From the NCBI GenBank assembly GCA_965222645.1, contig OZ244968.1, positions 3,844,001 through 3,908,000 of the forward strand: a DNA stretch of 64,000 nt. The letters run 5' to 3'. The DNA is from JABDMH01 sp965222645 (GTDB lineage Bacteria > Bacteroidota > Bacteroidia > Chitinophagales > Saprospiraceae). Position 1 is the stretch's first letter, and every line of letters begins with the position of its first letter. Below are positions 42,646 to 51,649 of this stretch, in pieces. The position numbers were made by a program, and so were the translations under genes. The notes beneath the pieces were generated by a model, which was given only the letters and a program-made list of their open reading frames with translations, was not told the origin of the DNA and did no database searches.

Positions 42646-44430
42646 CTAATCAACGAGCAGACTGTCCTCCAGAAATTCAACTGAAGACAGAGATTCATCT
42701 TCAGCAAAGAGATCTTCCTGAGTATAGAGTAATTCCGCAACCTGAATGATATTCTGAACAATCCGCTTAACGAGACCACTATCATTCATCAGTGAGGTGG
42801 CCATTTCATTTGAGATTAAATTTTTTCTCACCAACTTATCAATGGATCCATCGAGGAGGACATCACTTTTTTCTGCCTTTGCTTTTAATTTCTTCAGTTT
42901 ATTTACATGTTTTTTTCTGTCAGATCCATCCCGTAGTTGATGGACTTCTCTCACAGTCTTGAGGATTATTTTTCTGAGGTCATTATATTCTTTTTTAATA
43001 TGGTAATTACTTGATGCAATGTATTTCGACATGTTGTGATGGAGGGGCTTCATAGACTTTACAATACTGACGATATGTCTGTTGGCAATTAGCAAGTTTC
43101 GAATAGCTTTAATCTTGTCTTTATCGAGTTCGAAATTTGCTTGAAGTGTGGTGGCATATTCGATGATTTCGTTATATATGGCTTTAATTTTATCGTAGTA
43201 TAGTTCGTCGATGTCGACCTCAATGAGTTCTTTTGCGTCAATAATCTCTCCCAGCTTTTTTTCTGACTCGATGTCTTCTCTATGCACATTGATTCCGTGA
43301 GCGATAGCCCGGTAAGCCGAATTTTCGAAGAGTCGTGCTGATTCTTTATACAAGGCAGCGATTCCGGTCTGCGGATATTCCAGGTCTACCTTATTTAGGT
43401 ACATTGGCTGGTCGATTGCTTTCTCCGGATCGACTTTTGCGGGAATAATTCTTGTTACAATTTTAGCAATGATGCCTGCAAACCAGATGAGGGCAAATGT
43501 ATTTATAAGATTGAAAGTGGTGTGAAATGTGGAAAGTGCAATTGGTATGGCGGTGGCCTCGACAAAGGGTGAAGGATTCCCTCTCAGCGTAAGTAAATGG
43601 TCGACTATCTTCAGAAAGGGGTTAAACAAAATAAGCATCCAAATCACACCTATTATATTGAATATCAGATGGGCTCTTGCAGTCCTCTTCGCCTGAAAAT
43701 TTGCAATGATTGCAGCGAGATTAGCAGTGATGGTCGTGCCCACATTTTCACCCAAAACCATCGCAGCCGCCATGTCAAATGGTATCCATCCCTCGTTGCA
43801 CATGACCAGTGTCAGGGCCATGGTAGCACTTGAAGACTGGACCACCACTGTAAGCAATGTACCGATTAATAAAAAGAGTACTACAGAGAGAAAACCCATT
43901 TGTGTGTACTTGCTCAAAAAGGCCAGTGCCTGGGGATTACTGCCAATGTCTGGTACTGAATCCTTTAGAAATTGCAACCCTATAAACAAAATCGAAAAAC
44001 CCACAATGAAATAACCCCATTGTTTTCTGTGTTTCTTTTTTGAAAAAATCAGCAAGAAACCAAGACCCACAAGGGGTAAAGCAATGGCACTCATACTCAC
44101 TTTAAATCCCAATATGGCGATTAACCAAGCTGTCACTGTAGTACCGATATTAGCACCCATGATAACTCCAATCGATTCTACCAGTGTAAGCAGGGAAGCA
44201 TTGGCAAAACTGACCACCATTAAAGTTGTTGCAGAAGAAGACTGAATGATTGATGTAATTAGAAAACCCGTCATCACAGCTAAAACCCGATTGGAGGTCA
44301 TCGATGCAAGGATACTCCTCATTCTATCTCCGGCGAGTTCCATCAATGCATCACTCATTACCTTCATGCCATAAAGGAACAACCCCAGTGATCCCAACAG
44401 GGTGAGTATTTCGGCTAGTCCATAATTCAT
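42646..44430 (-). CDS. Na/Pi cotransporter family protein with PhoU-like domain
   Basis: A 594-residue membrane protein. Residues about 1-320 carry two inverted-repeat Na/Pi domains, each with the QSSSAT sodium/phosphate motif (SIIQSSSATTLM and VVQSSSATMAL) and about eight TM segments. The C-terminal part (about 340-560) is a helical PhoU-like domain that links such transporters to phosphate signalling. It imports or exports phosphate with Na+. The gene lies downstream of two PPK2 genes on the same strand and has a Pho-box-like array in front of it. An NptA/YjbB type of name fits. Confidence 0.92.
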   Translation of the reverse strand: MNYGLAEILTLLGSLGLFLYGMKVMSDALMELAGDRMRSILASMTSNRVLAVMTGFLITSIIQSSSATTLMVVSFANASLLTLVESIGVIMGANIGTTVTAWLIAILGFKVSMSAIALPLVGLGFLLIFSKKKHRKQWGYFIVGFSILFIGLQFLKDSVPDIGSNPQALAFLSKYTQMGFLSVVLFLLIGTLLTVVVQSSSATMALTLVMCNEGWIPFDMAAAMVLGENVGTTITANLAAIIANFQAKRTARAHLIFNIIGVIWMLILFNPFLKIVDHLLTLRGNPSPFVEATAIPIALSTFHTTFNLINTFALIWFAGIIAKIVTRIIPAKVDPEKAIDQPMYLNKVDLEYPQTGIAALYKESARLFENSAYRAIAHGINVHREDIESEKKLGEIIDAKELIEVDIDELYYDKIKAIYNEIIEYATTLQANFELDKDKIKAIRNLLIANRHIVSIVKSMKPLHHNMSKYIASSNYHIKKEYNDLRKIILKTVREVHQLRDGSDRKKHVNKLKKLKAKAEKSDVLLDGSIDKLVRKNLISNEMATSLMNDSGLVKRIVQNIIQVAELLYTQEDLFAEDESLSSVEFLEDSLLVD

Positions 44431-44458
44431 CTCCTCTAATTCACTTGAGAGCGTGAAA

Positions 44459-44497
44459 TTTACAAATTCTTTACATCTAGTTTACACTGGATTAACA
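44459..44497 (-). promoter_or_regulatory. four-site Pho-box-like direct repeat upstream of the Na/Pi gene
   Basis: Plus-strand TTTACA occurs at 44459-44464, 44470-44475 and 44481-44486, and TTAACA at 44492-44497. The period is exactly 11 bp and the spacers are 5 bp. The nearest site ends 28 bp before the transporter ATG, so the array covers the expected -33/-7 region. TTAACA-type repeats with 11-bp period are the known layout of PhoP sites in Bacillus, and PhoB boxes also repeat every 11 bp. Confidence 0.65.
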
Positions 44498-44679
44498 TAT
44501 GAGTAAGAAAGGTCTGGGATTTGTCTCTAAATCTCCACTCAATACTCTGCAGCAGTTCATGGGACTTCTGATCTGTATGAATACCCAATACAATCAGTTA
44601 TTACAGCGATTGATCAGATGCAATCAACAGATATTCTGGATATGTAGGTTATAACTCAGGCAATTGGAGATATGCTCGC

Positions 44680-45444
44680 TTACCTAAAATCGATGACCTT
44701 CAAGACGTGTCTTATTGCTTCAAGTTGGCACATGAACTTGTCATCAGCATCGATGATTTTCCACGGAGTAATTTTTGTATCGGTCAGTTCAAACATCTTC
44801 TTTTCATACTTTTTGTAATCGTCCCATAGTTTTTGGGCATCTAAATCGACCTTGGTGAGTTCCCATCTTCTCAAGGGATTGTCCCTGGTCATTTTTATCC
44901 GTTTGGCTTGTACATCTTTAGAAATCTTGAGATAGATCTTTATTAAGATAATCCCATCGCTGACCAACATTTTCTCCAGATGGTTTACATCGGAAACAAA
45001 TTGTTTGTATTCCTCCTTTGTGCAAAATCCGTTTACGGGTTCTACAACTGCCCGATTGTACCAACTTCGATCAAAGAATACAATCTCCCCGGGCTTTGGG
45101 ATTTGGTTTATATACCGCTGAAAATACCATTGTCCCACTTCCTCACCCCTGGGTTTTGGCAGAGCAACCAGGCGTGTAGACCGGGGATTGAGGTGCTCTC
45201 TAAAGGCCCGGATACTCGATCCCTTGCCGGCAAACTCGCCTCCCTCAAAAAGGATCATTACTCGTTTGTCTTTTTCAACAACCCAATTCTGCAGGTGGAT
45301 CAATTCTACTTGAAGCTTTCGTAGTTTGGCCCGATATTTTAATTCTTGCAAGGTTTCCTGGATATTTACCTTTCCGTTTGACATTAGTTTGACCAAACCC
45401 GGTGTTCGGCTCAGAAGTGCTAGATCAGATGTAGAGTACTGCAT
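44680..45444 (-). CDS. ppk2: polyphosphate kinase 2, divergent second copy
   Basis: A 254-residue PPK2-family kinase. The Walker A region is FEGGEFAGKGSS at about 67-78, whereas the usual PPK2 form is FEGRDxAGKGG: the Arg, Asp and second Gly are replaced. Walker B (EIVFFDRSWYNRAVVEPVNGFC) and the lid region RDNPLRRWELT are kept. PPK2 enzymes use polyphosphate to phosphorylate nucleoside mono- or diphosphates, or run in reverse. The start is the ATG at 45444, 13 bp after the upstream PPK2 stop; a longer frame to 45540 would overlap that gene. It may have altered metal or substrate use. Confidence 0.87.
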   Translation of the reverse strand: MQYSTSDLALLSRTPGLVKLMSNGKVNIQETLQELKYRAKLRKLQVELIHLQNWVVEKDKRVMILFEGGEFAGKGSSIRAFREHLNPRSTRLVALPKPRGEEVGQWYFQRYINQIPKPGEIVFFDRSWYNRAVVEPVNGFCTKEEYKQFVSDVNHLEKMLVSDGIILIKIYLKISKDVQAKRIKMTRDNPLRRWELTKVDLDAQKLWDDYKKYEKKMFELTDTKITPWKIIDADDKFMCQLEAIRHVLKVIDFR

Positions 45445-45457
45445 GAAATTCGAAATT

Positions 45458-46315
45458 TTAGGCGATAATAGATCGATGGAATCTTTGGACGATGTTAGGA
45501 TCAGGATAGATGACTGTCTTTGCCTTTTCCTTTCCTTCATATTCGTAGATCGAAAGTAAGTATCGAATGGATTCTAACCTGGCCGCTTTTTTCATATCAG
45601 ATTTTACGATAATCCACGGGGCAAAGCTGGTGTGCGTCCGGCTAAACATCGCTTTTTTATAGTGGGTGATCTCATCCCATTTGCCCTGGGATTTGAGATC
45701 GACCGGGCTTAACTTCCATTGCTTAAGTGGGTCGGTCCTGCGGGAGTGAAATCTCTTCTGTTGTTCCTCCTGACTTATCGAAAACCAAAATTTAATTATG
45801 TCGACACCATTTTCCGTTAGCATATGTTCAAATTCCGGTACCTGGCGTATAAATTCGTCGTATTCTTCCTTTGTACAAAATCCCATGACGGGTTCTACCA
45901 CTGCCCGGTTATACCAACTGCGATCAAAGAAGACAATTTCGCCGGGATTGGGAAGCTCTTTTACGTGTCTTCGAAAATACCACTGTCCTTTTTCTGTGTC
46001 TGTCGGTTTATTCAATGCGACGACTCTCATCGATCTGGGATTGAGATAGCGCTGAAACCGCCTGATAGCACCACCTTTGCCTGCGGAGTCCCGGCCTTCA
46101 AAAATGACTACTACTCGCTTGTCCAGCTTGCCAATCCAATTCTGCAATTTTAATAATTCGATTTGCAGTTGTTCAAGTGTTTCCTGGTATTCCAGAACTC
46201 TGAGCACTTTTTCAAGAGACGCCGGATGACGATCCAATATCTTTAAGACGTCTTTTTTGTTTTTTATATCTTGAACTTCGCTAGATGTAAATCGAAACTT
46301 AGCTTTTTTCTGCAT
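45458..46315 (-). CDS. ppk2: polyphosphate kinase 2, canonical copy
   Basis: A 285-residue PPK2 kinase transferring phosphate between polyphosphate and nucleotides. Motifs are intact: Walker A FEGRDSAGKGGAI at 72-84, Walker B FDRSWYNRAVVEPVMGFCT, and the lid SRRTDPLKQWKLS. The core is about 50% identical by eye to the gene right after it, from which it is separated by 13 bp; both should share a transcript. Its C-terminal extension (KAKTVIYPDPNIVQRF) is longer. No clear promoter box or Pho-like repeat was found upstream. Nucleotide preference (class I ADP or class II/III) was not assigned. Confidence 0.95.
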   Translation of the reverse strand: MQKKAKFRFTSSEVQDIKNKKDVLKILDRHPASLEKVLRVLEYQETLEQLQIELLKLQNWIGKLDKRVVVIFEGRDSAGKGGAIRRFQRYLNPRSMRVVALNKPTDTEKGQWYFRRHVKELPNPGEIVFFDRSWYNRAVVEPVMGFCTKEEYDEFIRQVPEFEHMLTENGVDIIKFWFSISQEEQQKRFHSRRTDPLKQWKLSPVDLKSQGKWDEITHYKKAMFSRTHTSFAPWIIVKSDMKKAARLESIRYLLSIYEYEGKEKAKTVIYPDPNIVQRFHRSIIA

Positions 46316-46455
46316 TTGGCGAAAATTATTCTGTTAGCCTCAATGATCTTGGCAATGGTACTAAAATTTATTTTTTAAGTCTGTGATAGCTCATTGATTA
46401 TGGTCAGTGCATTAAATCCATACCTCGATTTCGTGGTTTTTAAAAGGACAAATTC

Positions 46456-47382
46456 ATGAAGAAAGAACGAACAATGACTATCAGGTTTTTATTGATGTTC
46501 TCAAAGATTCTTACTGTCGCAATTTTTTTGCCAAGCTTACTCATTGCACAAGATGATTCTGACAAAAAGCTCCGAATCATTTGCTTTGGAGCACATCCGG
46601 ATGATGCCGAACTCAAAGCTGGTGGTGTCGCAACGATGTGGGCCGCAGAGGGTCATCATGTCAAATTTGTATCGATGACCAACGGAGATATCGGTCACTT
46701 TAAAGAAGCCGGTGCCCCTCTTGCTCTGAGACGTAAAGAAGAAGTAGGTGAATGCGCTCGGATCTTTGGAATTGAGACCCAGGTACTCGACATCCATGAT
46801 GGAGAACTAATGCCTACTCTTGAAAATAGAAAAGTAGTGGCCGACTTAATCAGAGAGTGGCAGGCAGACATCGTGATGTGTCACAGGCCCAATGATTATC
46901 ACCCCGACCACCGATATACGGGTATCCTGGTGCAAGATGCTTCAGTTGTAGTCGCTGCCCCTTTCTTCTCCGTAAATTCTCCCCCGACTAAGAAGAATCC
47001 GGTCTTTCTCTTTTATTCAGATGGGTTTGAAAAGCCCTATCCATTTGATCCGGCTATAGTTGTGGCCATCGATGAAGTAGCCGAAAAAAAATGGGCTTGT
47101 ATCAGTGCAATGCCTTCTCAGTTTGCAGATGCCCACAGCTGGCAAGCGAGTTATGGATCGGACGTCCCTAAAGAGGAAGATGCACGAAAATCATACATAC
47201 TTAATGGTATGAAAAAGCGAAACGAAGCAGTAGCGAATAAGTATCGCAATTTACTAATAGATCAATACGGCGAGGAAAAGGGCAAGAAAGTACAATATGC
47301 CGAGGCCTTTGAGCTTTGCCAGTATGGTACTCAGGTGAATGCAGCAGATCTGAGAGCCCTCTTTGGGTTTAAAGGTAATTAG
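46456..47382 (+). CDS. secreted PIG-L family deacetylase
   Basis: A 308-residue protein with a signal peptide (FLLMFSKILTVAIFLPSLLIAQ) and a LmbE/PIG-L Rossmann-like deacetylase domain. The zinc motif AHPDDAE is at about residue 46, and the second histidine motif NDYHPDHRYTG follows. Family members hydrolyse N-acetyl groups from GlcNAc-type sugars. In a Bacteroidota cell a periplasmic or surface role on glycans is likely, but the substrate is unknown. A second ATG at 46474 is possible. It stands alone between the PPK2 genes and the convergent foldase operon. Confidence 0.92.
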   Translation: MKKERTMTIRFLLMFSKILTVAIFLPSLLIAQDDSDKKLRIICFGAHPDDAELKAGGVATMWAAEGHHVKFVSMTNGDIGHFKEAGAPLALRRKEEVGECARIFGIETQVLDIHDGELMPTLENRKVVADLIREWQADIVMCHRPNDYHPDHRYTGILVQDASVVVAAPFFSVNSPPTKKNPVFLFYSDGFEKPYPFDPAIVVAIDEVAEKKWACISAMPSQFADAHSWQASYGSDVPKEEDARKSYILNGMKKRNEAVANKYRNLLIDQYGEEKGKKVQYAEAFELCQYGTQVNAADLRALFGFKGN

Positions 47383-47403
47383 TAGGAGGCTGGATAGCTT
47401 GAA

Positions 47404-48789
47404 TCAATCTGGCTTTGCTGCAGTCTGATCAGGCAACAGATCGAGGTTGTTCCATCGTGCGAGATTGGGACAAAAATCCACAAGGGATGGATCAATTCTT
47501 ACAAAGGTATTTTCCAATTTTTCGATAAGCCATTTGTTCAGATATTCCGCTTTTCTCTCTTCGATGGCTGCATTTTTTACTTTGGTATAATCCTGCTGCA
47601 GATTAGCTTGATGTGGATCTGTACGGGACTGCAGAAGTATGATCCTATAGGCTGTTTCACCTGTTGGCTTGGTATACTCGATGGGCTTGCTGAGCTCTCC
47701 CACTTCAAGAGTGTCAATGGCGAAAAATATGTCTGCCTCTAGCTCTGCAGTTTCAAAGAAGGTGTTTCCGGTTGTAGGATTCACCATTCGCCCCCCATTG
47801 TTATAGCTTTGTTCGTCTTCGTCAGAAAATCTCTTGACTGCTTCCTCAAAGCTTATTGTGTCATTGAGAAATGCCGATCGTATTGAATCCAGCTTTTGTT
47901 CGGCGGCATCGAGATCGCTTTGCAGAATATTAGGTTTCACCAAAACGTGCCTGGTATGCACCAGATTTCCCCGCCGTTCAAGCAATTGAATCAGGTGAAA
48001 TCCAAATGGCGTTTCGACCAGGTCAGAGATTTCGTCTTCAGCCAGATTGTAAGCTGCGGCTTCAAACTCGGGCACGAACGTGCCGCGCTTTTGTAATCCC
48101 AAATCTCCTCCGGTCCTTGCAGATCCGGGATCATCCGAATACTGTTTTGCGAGAGCGGCAAAATCCTCGCCGGCTAAAATTCGATTGCGTACGTCAGTGA
48201 GTTGATCGATTGCCTTTTGCCTTTCTTCAGCGCTTACCTGAGGATTCACTACGATTTCACCGATTTCGACCTCAGAGCTAAAGTACGGCAGGCTATCGGG
48301 TGGGATTTTACTGAAATACGTTTTTACTTCTGATGGGGTGACCGTTGTATTTTCAAGTACCCGACCTCTCATTTCTTCAGCGGTGATCTGCTGGCGCAGG
48401 TCTTGACGCATTTCATTGCGAACCTGAGCAATTGTTTTTCCATAATACTCTTCAAACTGGGAGATGTCATTGTTCATCAAGCCCAAAATGTAATCTATTC
48501 GAGACGTCAGTTGTTGCTCCACTCTATCGTCCTCGACGATCACACTGTCTAGTTTTGCTTGATTGACGAGGAGTTTTTGCAACATCAGTGACTCCAGTAT
48601 TCCGCACTTGGCAGATTCGGGTAGTGTGCCTCGCCGTTCTCTATCGTGATTGTATTGCTCTTCGATGTCAGAAAGCAAGATTATCTCATCTCCCACAGTA
48701 GCCACGATCATATCGACTATCCTGGCTTCCTGGGCACCAACTTTCACAAACCACACAACCAGAAACATGGAAATCAGTAAGTATTTCAT
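47404..48789 (-). CDS. SurA-like periplasmic peptidyl-prolyl isomerase
   Basis: A 461-residue periplasmic chaperone. A signal peptide is followed by a SurA-N-like helical region (DEIILLSDIEEQYN, then AKCGILESLMLQKLLVNQAKLDS) and two parvulin (PpiC) domains: the first is clear (EDFAALAKQYSDDPGSARTGGDLG ... PFGFHLIQLLERR) and the second is degenerate (TISFEEAVKRFSDEDEQSYNNGG). It helps outer-membrane beta-barrel proteins fold. It overlaps the middle gene by 4 bp (ATGA) as the last gene of a three-gene foldase operon. Confidence 0.9.
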   Translation of the reverse strand: MKYLLISMFLVVWFVKVGAQEARIVDMIVATVGDEIILLSDIEEQYNHDRERRGTLPESAKCGILESLMLQKLLVNQAKLDSVIVEDDRVEQQLTSRIDYILGLMNNDISQFEEYYGKTIAQVRNEMRQDLRQQITAEEMRGRVLENTTVTPSEVKTYFSKIPPDSLPYFSSEVEIGEIVVNPQVSAEERQKAIDQLTDVRNRILAGEDFAALAKQYSDDPGSARTGGDLGLQKRGTFVPEFEAAAYNLAEDEISDLVETPFGFHLIQLLERRGNLVHTRHVLVKPNILQSDLDAAEQKLDSIRSAFLNDTISFEEAVKRFSDEDEQSYNNGGRMVNPTTGNTFFETAELEADIFFAIDTLEVGELSKPIEYTKPTGETAYRIILLQSRTDPHQANLQQDYTKVKNAAIEERKAEYLNKWLIEKLENTFVRIDPSLVDFCPNLARWNNLDLLPDQTAAKPD

Positions 48790-49646
48790 TCTGCAAAGAG
48801 TTTTATGTTTTCCCGGGACGATGCCCTTTGATACAGCTCATCCCTCAACTTATCAAGCAATGCGATTTTCCTTTTGTGAAGAATCACCCGCGCAGCTTGC
48901 TCTTCTATATACGCTAACGGTGCAATCTCCTTTTTGTCCTTACTATCCAGGATTTTAAGAAAATAATAATATTCATCATTAGTCAACTCAAACACCTTGT
49001 TGCTGCGTATGGCATTTGTATTGACTGCTCCTTGAGGCATCTCCTGACTTATGAGATCAAGTTTGTACCAAATACTGTCACTCAGATAATAAGTCTGGGC
49101 ATATGATTGACATAGTGCTACAAGGTTTGAGAAATCGTTTTCCTTTTTACTTTTCCACAGATCTTCGATTTCCTTAGCCACGTCATCTGAAACACTGCGG
49201 GGCAATTTTATCAAGTGACATCTTACAATCGTTGATTCCAATTGATATTGCGACTTATTTTCCTCATAATAAGCCTGCAATTCATCAGCACTGATTGTAC
49301 TATCCAGAAGGTTTTCTACAATAGATTTTTCGTATTGATGTAATATTAATGATGACCGGTAATCGTCCACTAATTTGTCAATCTCAAGATCTGCGGGAAT
49401 ATTTTTTTCAGCTTCATGCATCATCACACTCTCACGGATCCAGCGCTCCACATAGGCATTTTGGGTAAGAATGCTATCAGGTGGCTCAAGACCCTCTGGT
49501 AAGACCGACTTTACTTCAGATGCCCACAGTTTTTTATTAAAAACCTGAGCGAGCAATATATCCTGATTGACTTCCTGATCGTATTTACAATTGATCATCA
49601 AAAAAGAAATTGCAACCAGGATAATATTTAATCGAAGAAAATACAC
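48786..49646 (-). CDS. SurA-N-like lipoprotein without a recognised PpiC domain
   Basis: A 286-residue protein with the leader VAISFLMINC, giving a lipoprotein. It has the helical N-domain layout of SurA/PpiD-like foldases (NAYVERWIRESVMMHEAEK, then DKLVDDYRSSLILHQYEKSI) and a C-terminal segment with ELTNDEYYYFLKILDSKDK, but no clear parvulin core. The start is GTG at 49646. It overlaps the upstream foldase by 1 bp and the next by 4 bp, so it belongs to the same operon. A chaperone-like role is inferred from context. Confidence 0.75.
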   Translation of the reverse strand: MYFLRLNIILVAISFLMINCKYDQEVNQDILLAQVFNKKLWASEVKSVLPEGLEPPDSILTQNAYVERWIRESVMMHEAEKNIPADLEIDKLVDDYRSSLILHQYEKSIVENLLDSTISADELQAYYEENKSQYQLESTIVRCHLIKLPRSVSDDVAKEIEDLWKSKKENDFSNLVALCQSYAQTYYLSDSIWYKLDLISQEMPQGAVNTNAIRSNKVFELTNDEYYYFLKILDSKDKKEIAPLAYIEEQAARVILHKRKIALLDKLRDELYQRASSRENIKLFAE

Positions 49647-51586
49647 TACTTAATAATCGAGGCCAGGACATCTTGATTTACCGTCACTGTAAACTCTTCA
49701 GTGAGTTCATCTACCCATTGCTTTTCTAAGAAATCTTGAAAATCTGCGATCACATATCCCCGTGCCTCGTCGAGTGACTTGGCTTTAGGTGGGATTATTT
49801 CTACGACTCGCTTCAGAGTGGTGACGTTATCGCCGTTTTTTGTGATATCGGTCATAGAACCGCTTTCCCACCTGAGTCCTTGTGTCAGATTTTCTTTTTC
49901 GACTAAAACTGTCTGTGATTTTACGACCTCGGCTTTCTTATTAAATTTCTTCAGGAGTTTATTACCCGATTTTCTTGTCATTTGTCTGAGAACCTTATCG
50001 ATTATTTTTGAGTCTGTGCCGTTTATCGAAATATTCTCAACGAGGGCTCGAGAAGGCCACATGTAATTGTTTGCATTTTTTCGGTGAAAATTCTTAAGTC
50101 CCATGGAGTCATTTGAAGCGCGATCCCAGACTTTCATTTTAGTGGCTTCAAATAATAAAATGCCTTCTGAGTATTCGCGCATGAGGGCTTTAAATTCAGG
50201 ATATTTTTTCTCTAGCTGGGACTCCTGATATTCTTTGATTTTTGATTGGCTAAATTCATCATACAATTTTTCAAGAGCGTCTGCAGGTGACAACGTACGA
50301 TTGATCCGCAGTCGAGATGCAGTATTCTTAATTAAATAGGACATCAGCTCATCTGCTTTTACGGCCGAACTACCAATAGAAAACAATTCTTGATTTGTAT
50401 ATTCCGGCACTTTCCAACCGTATGACAGATAATCTTCACCCAGCTCTTTTAGCATCAAAGCTTTATCCCAGGATTTTTCCTGATAATTATTTTCTTCTTT
50501 GATTTTATTTAAAGTGGCTTTTTCGGCTACTGCATACCTTCCGTCCGATTTGATTTTGTTTTCCAGAGTACGGCTGAGTTCTTCATAGGTGCCAACCGGT
50601 TTGTGGCTAATTCGCTTTATGATATGCCAGCCGATAGAAGATCGTATGGGGCGACTGATCTGACCATCTTCCCTCAACCGGAAGGCCGTATTCTCAAAAA
50701 TTGACTCGTATTTATTGATTCCGAAGAAACCCAGATATCCTCCATTCGTTGCAGTAGCTTTATCATCGGAGTGTTTTTTAGCCAACGCCGCAAAGTCTGC
50801 TCCGTCTTTAAGCAGTTGGTGCAGGCTATCTATTTTTTGTTTTGCATTTCTGCCCCTGCTATTGCGAATGAGTATTTGAGCGACTTCCAGTTCTCCACGG
50901 GCCTTGCGTTCGCCATGTGTGATTACAATATGGTAGCCTAGCTTGCTTCGGATGGGTCGCGAGTACGTCTGACTCGGCAATGTATAAAGTGCGGTTTCAA
51001 GATCATAAAATCCATCGGGAAGCATGGCCGAGACATAGCCTACTTTCCCTCTGTTTTTGGTCACTGTTTGATCCTCTGATACTTCCAATGCCACTTTTTC
51101 AAATACCTCACCTGCTCGTAACCGCTCTAAAATGTCCAATGCGCGCTCGTAGGTTTTCTTTTCTTGTTGCTCGGAGGAAGTAGGAGGCACTTTCAACAAA
51201 ATATGCGAAAAAGACACTTCCTTTTGCATCCTTTCCCATGCTTCTTTTATGAGGGATTCGGTGACCTCCCGGTCAGATAAATAAGCATTGGCCAGCTGCT
51301 TTCTGTAGCCGGCCAACTCCTGATTTAGGGATTGCACAGTATCGAGACGCATCTGCCGCGCCTTGTGTACTTTGAGTTTAAACTTCTTGTAGAGATCGAG
51401 ATATTCCATCACTGATGCCTCCGAAAAATCAGCATTTCCGCGATTTGTTTTTTCATATATGTAGAGAAATTCGTCAAGGTATACCGGCTCTTGATCTACA
51501 GAAAAAAGCACTTTTCCCTGGGCGAAACCCTGAAGAGTTAAAATCGAAAACAACAATAAAATATAAAGGCGGTTCATATCTTTCAT
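49646..51586 (-). CDS. periplasmic peptidyl-prolyl isomerase with two parvulin domains
   Basis: A 646-residue secreted foldase, first gene of the operon. The signal peptide (RLYILLLFSILTLQGFAQ) is followed by a SurA-N-like domain and two PpiC domains: VSFSHILLKVPPTS to LGYHIVITHGER (about 120-235), and EVAQILIRNSRGRN to IGWHIIKRIS (about 238-345). A long C-terminal part (about 350-646) is helix-rich and unassigned. Such enzymes isomerise proline bonds and chaperone outer-membrane proteins. The ATG at 51586 or 51577 may be used. Confidence 0.92.
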   Translation of the reverse strand: MKDMNRLYILLLFSILTLQGFAQGKVLFSVDQEPVYLDEFLYIYEKTNRGNADFSEASVMEYLDLYKKFKLKVHKARQMRLDTVQSLNQELAGYRKQLANAYLSDREVTESLIKEAWERMQKEVSFSHILLKVPPTSSEQQEKKTYERALDILERLRAGEVFEKVALEVSEDQTVTKNRGKVGYVSAMLPDGFYDLETALYTLPSQTYSRPIRSKLGYHIVITHGERKARGELEVAQILIRNSRGRNAKQKIDSLHQLLKDGADFAALAKKHSDDKATATNGGYLGFFGINKYESIFENTAFRLREDGQISRPIRSSIGWHIIKRISHKPVGTYEELSRTLENKIKSDGRYAVAEKATLNKIKEENNYQEKSWDKALMLKELGEDYLSYGWKVPEYTNQELFSIGSSAVKADELMSYLIKNTASRLRINRTLSPADALEKLYDEFSQSKIKEYQESQLEKKYPEFKALMREYSEGILLFEATKMKVWDRASNDSMGLKNFHRKNANNYMWPSRALVENISINGTDSKIIDKVLRQMTRKSGNKLLKKFNKKAEVVKSQTVLVEKENLTQGLRWESGSMTDITKNGDNVTTLKRVVEIIPPKAKSLDEARGYVIADFQDFLEKQWVDELTEEFTVTVNQDVLASIIK

Positions 51587-51618
51587 GGATTATCGTAGAG
51601 TGACCTGCTCAGATTCCG

Positions 51619-51626
51619 CAAAAATA
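51619..51626 (-). promoter_or_regulatory. -7 promoter box for the foldase operon
   Basis: The minus strand reads TATTTTTG, matching TAnnTTTG, 32 bp before the ATG at 51586 and in the short gap after the murF-alr stop. No -33 TTG is visible at the expected place. Confidence 0.4.
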
Positions 51627-51649
51627 CAATTTTGTCTCGTGTGCACTGT

